Below are positions 42,613 to 49,767 of a DNA stretch of 64,000 nt, one piece after another. A program made the translations under genes and the position numbers. Source of the stretch: CAWDYA01 sp963806495 (GTDB lineage Bacteria; Acidobacteriota; Polarisedimenticolia; JACPZX01; DASXTC01); contig CAWDYA010000009.1 of assembly GCA_963806495.1 (NCBI GenBank), forward strand, positions 1-64,000, read 5' to 3'. The notes under the pieces were generated by a model that was not told the DNA's origin, ran no database searches, and saw only the letters and a list, made by a program, of their open reading frames with translations. Numbering within the stretch: position 1 is the stretch's first letter; every line of letters begins with the position of its first letter.

Positions 42613-43419
42613 ATGCCCGGAGACGCCCGTCCGGCAGTGGACAAGAAAGAGATCGGCGCGAGGATCAAGAGACTTCGCAAGGAGGCCGGCCTGAGACAGT
42701 GGCAGCTCGCCGAGATGATCGGTGCCACGCAGCCGGCGATTCACATGTACGAGCGTGGGGTTCTCCCCGAACCGAAGCGTCTTCTGGAGCTCGCGAGGAT
42801 CGGTAACACGACGGTCGAGTGGATTCTCACCGGCCGGCACTGGGAGAACGGCTCGGAGGAGATGCACCGGGTTCCCACGAAGATCTATGACCTGGCTTTC
42901 ATGTTCAACGCCTACGACGACGAGGAGCGCGAGACCCTCGAGGAAGCGCTCCGGATTATCCAGAGCGCCGTCAAGGAGTTGAGAAAGACCGGGCCGAGAG
43001 AGCTGGAGGATGTCGATGTCCCGGAGGTCGCCCGGTCCCTGAAGGAGATGGCGGCAGGGACGCTCCAGGCCCTCAACGCGGCCGTCAAGGTGCACCGCGC
43101 GGTATACCGCACGGCGCTCGACGAGGCCTCGCAGCGGATTCGCCGGTCGGGTCTGGCTCCCGATGGAGTCGAGACCGGCAAGCGCGCTGGTTCGACGGCA
43201 TCGCAACGCCGTCCGGTAGTCCGGACGGGCGCCGCCAGCATGGAGGCGGTGCGCGGCAACATCTACCGGCTCGACGGATCGCTCGCCGGCATCAGCGAGA
43301 TCCTCAAGGACCGGACGCTGCGAAAGGAGTTCGAGGAAACGCTCGGCAAGCTGATGGGAAAGCTCGAATCGAAGAAGTCCAGGACAACCAGGATGAGGAG
43401 CGCTCGTCGTAGCAGTTGA
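42613..43419 (+). CDS. XRE-family transcriptional regulator with long helical C-terminus
   Basis: 268-aa DNA-binding protein. The Cro/C1-type helix-turn-helix lies at about residues 10-65: IGARIKRLRKEAGLRQWQLAEMIGATQPAIHMYERG, followed by LARIGNTTVEWILTG, the common end of this domain. The remaining 200 residues are mostly helical (EERETLEEALRIIQSAVKELRK; LKEMAAGTLQALNAAVKVHRAVY) with a basic tail (KKSRTTRMRSARR). This suggests dimerisation or effector binding but matches no named family. I prefer the ATG at 42613 (GAGGCGG upstream) to the ATG at 42601. The next genes are a 38-residue membrane peptide and a degenerate NtrC-type protein on the same strand. Confidence 0.8.
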   Translation: MPGDARPAVDKKEIGARIKRLRKEAGLRQWQLAEMIGATQPAIHMYERGVLPEPKRLLELARIGNTTVEWILTGRHWENGSEEMHRVPTKIYDLAFMFNAYDDEERETLEEALRIIQSAVKELRKTGPRELEDVDVPEVARSLKEMAAGTLQALNAAVKVHRAVYRTALDEASQRIRRSGLAPDGVETGKRAGSTASQRRPVVRTGAASMEAVRGNIYRLDGSLAGISEILKDRTLRKEFEETLGKLMGKLESKKSRTTRMRSARRSS

Positions 43420-43461
43420 ATCAACGCTGACCCGCTGCAGCCCTTCTGAGGTCCCCCGGGA

Positions 43462-43578
43462 ATGGGAACGGTCCTTATCGTCACGCTCGTCCTGAGCGGC
43501 ATTCTCCTGAGCATGGGGCTGGGAGTTCTCGCCATCGTGGGGTTCGTGAACCTGATCTCCCGGTTCATGGCCAAGTAG
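43462..43578 (+). CDS. 38-residue single-span membrane peptide
   Basis: A short ORF, ATG at 43462 to TAG at 43578, encoding MGTVLIVTLVLSGILLSMGL followed by GVLAIVGFVNLISRFMAK. Nearly the whole peptide is one hydrophobic helix with a short basic C-terminus (SRFMAK), so an inner-membrane microprotein is plausible. A GAGG lies 11 nt upstream. It sits alone between the XRE regulator and the NtrC-like gene, 49 nt before the latter. The codon pattern is GC-rich at third positions as in its neighbours. Function unknown; it could be a sensor partner, toxin-like or structural peptide. Confidence 0.5.
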   Translation: MGTVLIVTLVLSGILLSMGLGVLAIVGFVNLISRFMAK

Positions 43579-43627
43579 AGACGCCAGGTGGTCCTCCGGG
43601 CGTCGGCGCGGCCGGAGCCGACCGTCC

Positions 43628-45007
43628 ATGGAAGAACGCAGGGTCCGACTGCTCGTCGTCGATCAGGAGCCCGGGCTGGGCGATCTGATCGGCGGGTTTC
43701 TGGGTCCCTCCCACGTCGTCGTGACGGCGAGGGAGCGGGCCGAGATGCTCGCCCGTCTGCACCGGGAGACGAACGACCTGGTGGTCCTGTCGGTGGCCGG
43801 ACGGCCTGACGCCGAGTCTCTCGAGGAGGCGCTCCGCGCGGCCGGCGATGTCTCCCGATTCTCCCCCGGAACCCTCGTGCTCATGGTCGGCGTCAATCTC
43901 CCCCCCGAACGGATCCTCGAGGCGGCGCGCGCCGGGGTTCACGATTTCGTGGGGGGCTCGGCCGATCCCCATCAACTGGAGCTGGCCATCCGCCGGGCGC
44001 TCGAGCATCGCCGGCTGCAGAGCCAGGTGCGGCGCCTGCAGGACGAGCTGGCGAGACGGTCCGACCTGAGGAGCATCAAGGGATCGAGCCCGGCGATCAG
44101 CCAGGTGCGGCTCACCCTGACACGACTGGCCGGATCGACGGCCTCGGTCCTCGTCCGTGGAGAGCCGGGAACGGGCAAGGGGCTCGTCTGCCGCGCTCTG
44201 CACGCTACGAGCCCGCACCGGGACGGTCCGTTCGTCGCGTTCAACTGCGCGGCCTTGCCGGCTTCGCTCGTGGATGCCGAGTTGTTCGGCGTCCCACCGC
44301 CCGCCGGGCGGCATCTCCCCCCGAGCCCCCGGGGCGCCCTCGTCAGGGCGTCGGGAGGAACGCTGCACATCGCCGAGCCGGGCTCGCTCCCCGAGGAGAG
44401 CCAGGGACGCCTGCTCGAGGCGGTCCGGTCAGGTCGGGCGGGGCGGGAGGCATCGGTGGGCAACGGGGTCCGGCTGGTCAGCTCGATGGCGCGGGATCCG
44501 CACCGGGAGGTCAGGGACGGCCGGCTCGACCCCGCCCTGCTCCGTGCCCTCGCCGAGGTGACCATCGAGATACCTCCCCTGCGCGAGCGGCGCGAGGACA
44601 TCCCGGTGCTCGCCGAGTATTTCCTCGAACAAGGCTGCCGGGACCACCGGAAGCCCCGAAAGCGCATCGCTCGCGATGCCCTCGATTGCCTGTCGGAACA
44701 CCTCTGGAAGGGAAACGTGAGGGAGCTGGAGGATACCATCGAGGCTCTGGTGCTCCTGACCCATGATGAGTCGATCGAGGCACGGCACCTGCCCAGGCCA
44801 ATCCGCGATCGCCGCCCTTCGGCTTCGGTCGCGGCCGTAGGCATCCCCGATGGCGGCGTGGTGCTCTCCGAGCAGATGGCCGAGTTCGAGCGCACCCTGC
44901 TGCTGAGCGCCATCGAGAAGTCCGGTGGCAGGAAGAAGGAGGCGGCGGCGCTGCTGGGACTGAACAAGGATCAGATGAAGTATCTCTGCCGCAAGCACAA
45001 CGTCTGA
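43628..45007 (+). CDS. degenerate NtrC-family response regulator (no GAFTGA, no phosphoacceptor Asp)
   Basis: 459-aa protein with the layout receiver (about 5-125), AAA+ (about 150-385) and Fis-type helix-turn-helix (about 415-459; EKSGGRKKEAAALLGLNKDQMKYL). Several defining residues are missing. The receiver acidic pair is VVDQE and the phosphoacceptor position reads LVVLSVAGRP. The AAA+ Walker A is intact (GEPGTGKG, 178-185), but ELFG (218-221) is not followed by the sigma-54-contacting GAFTGA, and Walker B reads GGTLHIAEP without its usual Asp. LREREDIPVL-like (LRERREDIPVLAEYFL) and WKGNVRELEDTIE are conserved. It probably binds DNA without activating sigma-54 polymerase. Confidence 0.85.
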   Translation: MEERRVRLLVVDQEPGLGDLIGGFLGPSHVVVTARERAEMLARLHRETNDLVVLSVAGRPDAESLEEALRAAGDVSRFSPGTLVLMVGVNLPPERILEAARAGVHDFVGGSADPHQLELAIRRALEHRRLQSQVRRLQDELARRSDLRSIKGSSPAISQVRLTLTRLAGSTASVLVRGEPGTGKGLVCRALHATSPHRDGPFVAFNCAALPASLVDAELFGVPPPAGRHLPPSPRGALVRASGGTLHIAEPGSLPEESQGRLLEAVRSGRAGREASVGNGVRLVSSMARDPHREVRDGRLDPALLRALAEVTIEIPPLRERREDIPVLAEYFLEQGCRDHRKPRKRIARDALDCLSEHLWKGNVRELEDTIEALVLLTHDESIEARHLPRPIRDRRPSASVAAVGIPDGGVVLSEQMAEFERTLLLSAIEKSGGRKKEAAALLGLNKDQMKYLCRKHNV

Positions 45008-45325
45008 GCCCGTCTCAATCCGAGACGGGGCGCCGGCCTGCCCCGAGCGGCACGTCCTGATCCCCCGCCCCGCAGCCGTTGCAGCGACGCCCGCGGCGAC
45101 CGGCTGGCACCGGGATTGCTGGGCTCTTCACGGAATCCCTCACGAGATATCTTCGGGCGTCGTGCCCCTGCCTGCATGAGCGCCCGCGCGGGGGATTCCC
45201 CTGTCGTCGGGAATACCCCACGGGCGGCGCGGGGAACCACCCCACTCCCCGCGCCCCGGGGCCGGGGGCTTCGTGCCGGGAGATCAGGCGCTTCCGCACG
45301 GAGCCCCCGGCGAGCCGGGCGCCGG
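45008..45325. other. intergenic region between convergent genes
   Basis: 318 bases with no credible gene. Directly after the NtrC-like stop, CCCGTCTC (45009-45016) pairs with GAGACGGG (45022-45029), an 8-bp hairpin that could end transcription although no T tract follows. The rest is very GC-rich with several short self-complementary stretches. Nothing else is recognisable. Confidence 0.5.
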
Positions 45326-46999
45326 CTACCCGGGCAGCCGCTCGACCAGATCCAGGTAGGCCGACAGGGCACTGCCGTGCCCGTCGAACCGCGCGCGGAA
45401 CAGATCGATGATGGCGCGGCGGTCGATCTTCCCCTGGTGGTAGCCGTCGTAGAGCTGCTGGCCGAGATAGTAGCCGAGCTCGTGCGCCATGACGGAGAAC
45501 ATCCTCGCGTTGCGCGTGCCGATCCCCGCGAGCAGCCAGGCCGGCACCTCGCTGTGCTCCCGATAGCTCCGCTCGAATTTCTTGTGCTTGAGGATGAAGT
45601 CGATGATGGTGCGGAACTGCTCGAAGGTGTAGTCGGTGTTGGCTTCGATGAACGCCCGGTCCTTGCGGTGGTACTGGTAGAGCTTGGTCTCGAAGAAGTG
45701 GTTCCGGCTCGGGTCAATCAGCTTCGAGCCGAAGAACCCGATCGCCTCCTCGAGCACCGAGGTGTAGAACAGGTCGACGCGCGGGATGCTGCCCCCGCCA
45801 TTGCGGAACACGTCCCCGCGCAGCGCCATGTTGACGAAGTGCGCGGCCTCCTCCCCGCCGTGCACCAGGCTGAACCGGCCGATGAAGATCGAGTTGATGC
45901 GAGGGATGTACATGGACCCGTTGCGTGACACGCGCCGGCTGATGTCCCGGATGTCCGAGCGCGCGAAGTCGTTCGCCGCGAGGATCCTCTGTAGCGTCGC
46001 CCCGTCGATATGGGAATACACCTCGGGATAGTAGTCGACCAGAAACTCTATGCAGTCCGCCTCCTTGCGCACGCACCTGCGGTACTTGTCGATACCGAGG
46101 AACTTCAGGATCGTGTCGATCATGTTGTAGATGGTGGGGGTCAGATCGAGATGGTCGTCGTCGGCCTGCTCGGACTTCCATCGATTGATCGTCTGGCGAT
46201 ACGATTCGTACTTCGCGATCGGGCTGGTGTTGAAGGCGCAGTAGGTCCCGTGCCCCAGGCTGACCACGTCACGATGCTCCTGGCCCTGGGCCACGAGCTG
46301 CCAGTAGATCTCCTCCACGTTCTGGATCACCCGCACCGATCGTTTCTCGATGTTCCGCCTGGCCAGCAGGTCCCGGACCTTGCCGGGCAGGTGCCCTGAC
46401 GCAAGATGCGACTCGCCGATGAGCACGAAGACCTTCGCCCCCGGGTTCTTCTCGAGAATGTCCACGATGCGTGAGGCGGCGTAACGGTCGCGCTTGCGGA
46501 TGTAACGCAGTCCGTTGCGGGGCGGGCAGTCGATGCCGAACACCTTCAGCCCGTAGTCGCGTGCGGTGTCGAACACCCGGCGGAAGGCGCCCCAGTCGTA
46601 CCCCCACTCCAGGTCGTAGCGGATGCGGCGCTTGAACTCGTCGTCGTCGATCTCGCCCGCCATCCAGCGATCCAGGACACGCTGGTTGCGGCCGTAGACC
46701 ATCTCGACCGCCAGGATCACCTGCCGGGAGCGCGTCGCCACCTCACGCAGGAGCCGGGCGGCGAAGAACTGCGACGAGGGGAGCGCATGGTAGTCGCCGA
46801 GGTAGACGATGTCGGACTTGAAGCAGGCGATGATCAGGTCGTCGTAGGAGCTGATGTCCCGGAAACGCCGGAACTCATCCGTGAACTCACGGATGTACTT
46901 CCGGGAGCCGTGCGGATCGATAGCCGAGATCTCCCGCTTGATGAGGGAGACCATGTGGCGATGGAACGCTATTTCTTCCTGGATCTGTGGTGTGGCCAC
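45326..46999 (-). CDS. ChaN-like (haem-binding/Tiki-type fold) domain protein
   Basis: 557-aa protein. The N-terminal 260 residues resemble ChaN-type proteins: DIVYLGDYHALPSSQFFAARLL followed by QVILAVEMVYGRNQRVLDRW, DWGAFRRVFDTARDYGLKVFG and AKVFVLIGESHLASGHLPG supply the paired G-D/E-x-H motifs (near residues 66-72 and 195-202) that form the metal or haem site of this fold. No signal peptide is apparent. The C-terminal 300 residues (INSIFIGRFSLVHGGEEAAHFV; MFSVMAHELGYYLGQQLYDGY, with an HELGYYLG that hints at a metal site) are not recognised. The gene follows tatA by 9 nt at the end of a selB-containing operon. Function unknown. Confidence 0.6.
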   Translation of the reverse strand: MATPQIQEEIAFHRHMVSLIKREISAIDPHGSRKYIREFTDEFRRFRDISSYDDLIIACFKSDIVYLGDYHALPSSQFFAARLLREVATRSRQVILAVEMVYGRNQRVLDRWMAGEIDDDEFKRRIRYDLEWGYDWGAFRRVFDTARDYGLKVFGIDCPPRNGLRYIRKRDRYAASRIVDILEKNPGAKVFVLIGESHLASGHLPGKVRDLLARRNIEKRSVRVIQNVEEIYWQLVAQGQEHRDVVSLGHGTYCAFNTSPIAKYESYRQTINRWKSEQADDDHLDLTPTIYNMIDTILKFLGIDKYRRCVRKEADCIEFLVDYYPEVYSHIDGATLQRILAANDFARSDIRDISRRVSRNGSMYIPRINSIFIGRFSLVHGGEEAAHFVNMALRGDVFRNGGGSIPRVDLFYTSVLEEAIGFFGSKLIDPSRNHFFETKLYQYHRKDRAFIEANTDYTFEQFRTIIDFILKHKKFERSYREHSEVPAWLLAGIGTRNARMFSVMAHELGYYLGQQLYDGYHQGKIDRRAIIDLFRARFDGHGSALSAYLDLVERLPG

Positions 47000-47008
47000 G
47001 TCGCGGTA

Positions 47009-47200
47009 TCAGCTGCTCTTCTTCTCCACCTTGTCGCTATCGTCCTTCTCGTCGTCTTCGGCGCCGGACTTGAACGCGTTCTTGAAATTGCGTATGCCCT
47101 CGCCCAGCCCCTTCCCCATGGCCGGCAGCTTGTTCGCGCCGAACAGCAGGAGGAGGATGAAGAGGATGATGATCCACTCCCAACCACCGATTCTTCCCAT
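47009..47200 (-). CDS. tatA: Sec-independent translocase subunit TatA/TatE
   Basis: 63-aa inner-membrane protein of the twin-arginine pathway, which exports folded, often cofactor-bearing proteins. It has the standard order: short periplasmic N-terminus (MGRIGGWEW), one TM (IIILFILLLLFGANKLP, with the family F-G-A hinge), amphipathic helix (MGKGLGEGIRNFKNAFK) and an acidic/basic tail. The G-W-E-W replaces the more usual G-x-x-E-L. It lies between selB and the ChaN-like gene with gaps of 11 and 9 nt. No tatB or tatC is near. Confidence 0.95.
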   Translation of the reverse strand: MGRIGGWEWIIILFILLLLFGANKLPAMGKGLGEGIRNFKNAFKSGAEDDEKDDSDKVEKKSS

Positions 47201-47211
47201 GGAAACTCTCC

Positions 47212-49134
47212 TCAGCCTCCCGTCGGAGGCAGGATTTCCCGGTCGCTCCCCAGCCGGCGTGTCACCTTGACGGAGTCCAGGTGTTCCAGAAGGGGGATCG
47301 CGTTCTTGCGGGAGGTGCCCGTCAGCTCCTTGAATGACCCGATATCGATGACACGGCGCGCCGGGAGAAGCTCACGCAGCCTGGTCTTGAGCCCCTCGAT
47401 CGCGTCCGCATGAAAAAGCTTGCCATCCTTGATCCTGATCAACCGCCCCGACACGAGCAGGAGATGCAGCATCCGGCCCGCCCGGTCCGGGTCCATCCCG
47501 AGATCCGCGGCGACTTCCTCCTGCGTCGGGGGGTTCAGGCCGGCCGCCCGGAAGCTCTCGTCGAGATCGTGCATCATGCGCTCCTCTCCCGGCGACAGGG
47601 TGACCTTGTGCGCGGCCAGCCGAATCGCCTCACGGTCGCTCGAGACGGCCCCGGCTGCCTGCATCCGGGACAACACGAACCGGAACACCTCCGTGCCGGC
47701 CCTCGAGAAGCAGCGCTCTCTCAGCTCCTCACGGGGCATCCCGGGTCTCAGCGGGTTCGCCCGGTGATAGGCCGCCAGCTCCCCGGCCACCGCCTTCTCC
47801 AGGGCGGCACAGGCAACCGGGTCAATCAGGGCCGCTGAAGGGCTCTCACCCGTCTTCAGGATATCGCGCCCCGCGTCTTTTTTCCCGGCGAGCTCCAGCA
47901 CCTCCTCCTTCGTCCGTCCCGCCCGAACGGCCAGGTCCGCGATCGCGAGCCCGGCCGGCTCGCCCTCAAGATAGATCGCGAGCGCCCCCCGCGCATCCGC
48001 CGTCTCGAGCCGCGCGAGGCGGCCCAGCAAATCGGCGCTCGCGGCGCCCCGGTGCTTGACCGGATGCGCGTCGAGCACTACCCCGCCGCCGATGGTGACC
48101 GTGGGTGAATAGCGGCGAATCACGAACCGGTCCCCCGGAAGACAGCAGCCGGGTCGCTCCAGCCTGACCTGCGCGTACGACTGCCCGCCGGGCGCCAGGA
48201 CCTCCTGGCCGAGCAGCCGCACCCGTGCGAGCAGCTCGCTCGTCCCCTGATGGAACCGCACCCGGGCCATGTCCTTCAACGGGGCCGGCGCATGCGGAAG
48301 CAGGGTGAGCCGCACGTCGAGCAGCGACGTCGGCGAGAGCTCTCCGGGACGCGCCAGGACGTCGCCTCTCCGCACGGCCGAGGAGTCGACGCCCTGCAGG
48401 TTGACGGCCGTGCGCTGGCCTGCCGACGCCGAGGACACCGTCTCGTTGTGGACCTGGAGGCCTCGCACGCGGCAGGTCATCCCCTGGGGATAGACGGCCG
48501 CGTCACCTCCATCCTCAATCGAGCCCGAGACCAGGGTACCGGTCACCACGGTGCCGAATCCTCTCACGCTGAAGGACCGGTCGACGGGAAGTCGCAGGAT
48601 GCCGGCGGGGCGCCCGGCGCGCGCCCTTCCGGCGCAATCGGCCAGCGCGGACCGCAACCGGTCGAGCCCCTCTCCCGTCTTCGCGCTGACGGGAACCAGG
48701 GGAGCATCCTCCAGGAAGGAGCCGCGCACGAACTCGCGGACCTCCAGGGACACCAGCTCGACGAGCTCGCGGTCCACCAGATCGATCTTGGTGAGCGCGA
48801 TCACGCCACGCGCCACCCGGAGCATCGAGCAGATGTCGAAATGCTCCCGTGTCTGGGGCTTGATCGATTCGTCGGCGGCCACGACCAGCATTACGAGGTC
48901 GATGCCCCAGATCCCCGCCAGCATGTTCTTGACGAATCGCTCGTGGCCCGGCACGTCGACGAAGCCGACGGTCAGCCCGGGGCCGAGCGGCAGCGGGGCG
49001 AAGCCGATGTCAATCGTGATGCCCCGCTCCTGCTCCTCCTTGAAGCGATCGGTATCCACCCCGGTCAGCGCCTTCACCAACCGCGTCTTCCCATGGTCGA
49101 TGTGGCCGGCGGTGCCGACGACGACGTGCTTCAT
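47212..49134 (-). CDS. selB: selenocysteine-specific elongation factor SelB
   Basis: Translational GTPase that brings Sec-tRNA to UGA codons by binding a SECIS hairpin through its C-terminal winged helices. 640 aa. GTPase motifs: GTAGHIDHGKTRLVKALTG (G1), DVPGHERFVKNMLAG (G3), TKIDLVD (G4), SAKTGEGLDRL (G5). RGITIDIGFAPL is the SelB-specific switch. Domains II-III contain VDRSFSVRGFGTVVTGTL and GDRFVIRRYSPTVTIGGG, followed by the winged-helix array from about residue 390 to the end (FKELTGTSRKNAIPLLEHLD). With selA this shows the organism can make selenoproteins. It lies in an operon after two DUF507 genes. Confidence 0.96.
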   Translation of the reverse strand: MKHVVVGTAGHIDHGKTRLVKALTGVDTDRFKEEQERGITIDIGFAPLPLGPGLTVGFVDVPGHERFVKNMLAGIWGIDLVMLVVAADESIKPQTREHFDICSMLRVARGVIALTKIDLVDRELVELVSLEVREFVRGSFLEDAPLVPVSAKTGEGLDRLRSALADCAGRARAGRPAGILRLPVDRSFSVRGFGTVVTGTLVSGSIEDGGDAAVYPQGMTCRVRGLQVHNETVSSASAGQRTAVNLQGVDSSAVRRGDVLARPGELSPTSLLDVRLTLLPHAPAPLKDMARVRFHQGTSELLARVRLLGQEVLAPGGQSYAQVRLERPGCCLPGDRFVIRRYSPTVTIGGGVVLDAHPVKHRGAASADLLGRLARLETADARGALAIYLEGEPAGLAIADLAVRAGRTKEEVLELAGKKDAGRDILKTGESPSAALIDPVACAALEKAVAGELAAYHRANPLRPGMPREELRERCFSRAGTEVFRFVLSRMQAAGAVSSDREAIRLAAHKVTLSPGEERMMHDLDESFRAAGLNPPTQEEVAADLGMDPDRAGRMLHLLLVSGRLIRIKDGKLFHADAIEGLKTRLRELLPARRVIDIGSFKELTGTSRKNAIPLLEHLDSVKVTRRLGSDREILPPTGG

Positions 49135-49162
49135 GGAGGAGTGTCCGTGAGGGGATCCAGGC

Positions 49163-49441
49163 CTAGACGTTGCGGATCTTGTCGAGCTCCTCCTCGTAGT
49201 ACTTCCTGAAGAGGATGTCCCACTCCGGGCTGCCCTCGGGAATGGAGCGCTTCTGGGAGACGATCTTGGTTCTGACCCGCCGCTCGATCTCCTCGTCCCG
49301 CCTGAGCTCGGAACGCAGCAACTCGACGATCTTGAGCCGCACCTGGTTCGGTTCGGTCTCGAACCGGACCCCCCGCGCGTTCTCCAGAGCCCGGAGGATG
49401 ACGTGGGAAAGGTGGATGACCTTCTCGTGGCTGAGTTTCAT
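49163..49441 (-). CDS. DUF507 family protein (second of pair)
   Basis: 92-aa soluble, highly charged helical protein starting MKLSHEKVIHLSHVILRALE, the DUF507 N-terminus, with VRLKIVELLRSELRRDEEIERRVR and a C-terminal SPEWDILFRKYYEEELDKI. Function of the family is unknown. It is 5 nt downstream of a divergent paralogue and 28 nt upstream of selB. Both copies begin MKL and end with a DIL/DMF-type aromatic segment, so an obligate heteromeric pair is possible. Confidence 0.85.
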   Translation of the reverse strand: MKLSHEKVIHLSHVILRALENARGVRFETEPNQVRLKIVELLRSELRRDEEIERRVRTKIVSQKRSIPEGSPEWDILFRKYYEEELDKIRNV

Positions 49442-49446
49442 GAGGC

Positions 49447-49725
49447 TCAGAGAATCAGCTTGCGTTTGCGGACCAGCTCGTTCTTGATCATCTTGAACAT
49501 GTCGTGATACTGCACACCGCTGCGCGTCATCTCGTCCGAGTGGCTGCGCAGGATCTCGCGGACCTCCTCGTTGAGGCGGTCCTCAATCTGCAGATCGGCC
49601 GTGACCTCCGAGGCCGCGGAACCGGCGGCCTCTCCAGGGTCCGCGGCGGCGAGCAGGCCTTCCTTGATCAGCCCCTTCACCACCTGCGTGCAGATGTGAT
49701 CGACGAGCACGGGCGGAAGTTTCAT
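49447..49725 (-). CDS. DUF507 family protein (first of pair)
   Basis: 92-aa paralogue: MKLPPVLVDHICTQVVKGLIKEG, a variable Ala/Gly/Glu-rich middle, then IEDRLNEEVREILRSHSDEMTR and YHDMFKMIKNELVRKRKL. No catalytic motif. The ATG at 49725 is preceded by TAGACT 7 nt upstream, so it probably starts its own leaderless transcript reading into the second DUF507 gene, selB, tatA and the ChaN-like gene. The histidine kinase gene ends 42 nt upstream, so read-through is also possible. Confidence 0.82.
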   Translation of the reverse strand: MKLPPVLVDHICTQVVKGLIKEGLLAAADPGEAAGSAASEVTADLQIEDRLNEEVREILRSHSDEMTRSGVQYHDMFKMIKNELVRKRKLIL

Positions 49726-49732
49726 GGCCCGG

Positions 49733-49738
49733 AGTCTA
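49733..49738 (-). promoter_or_regulatory. -10 box, leaderless-type start of the DUF507-selB operon
   Basis: TAGACT on the minus strand ends 7 nt before the ATG at 49725. No ribosome site and no clear -35. Confidence 0.4.
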
Positions 49739-49767
49739 TCACCATGGGACCCGGGCGGCCACGGCTC

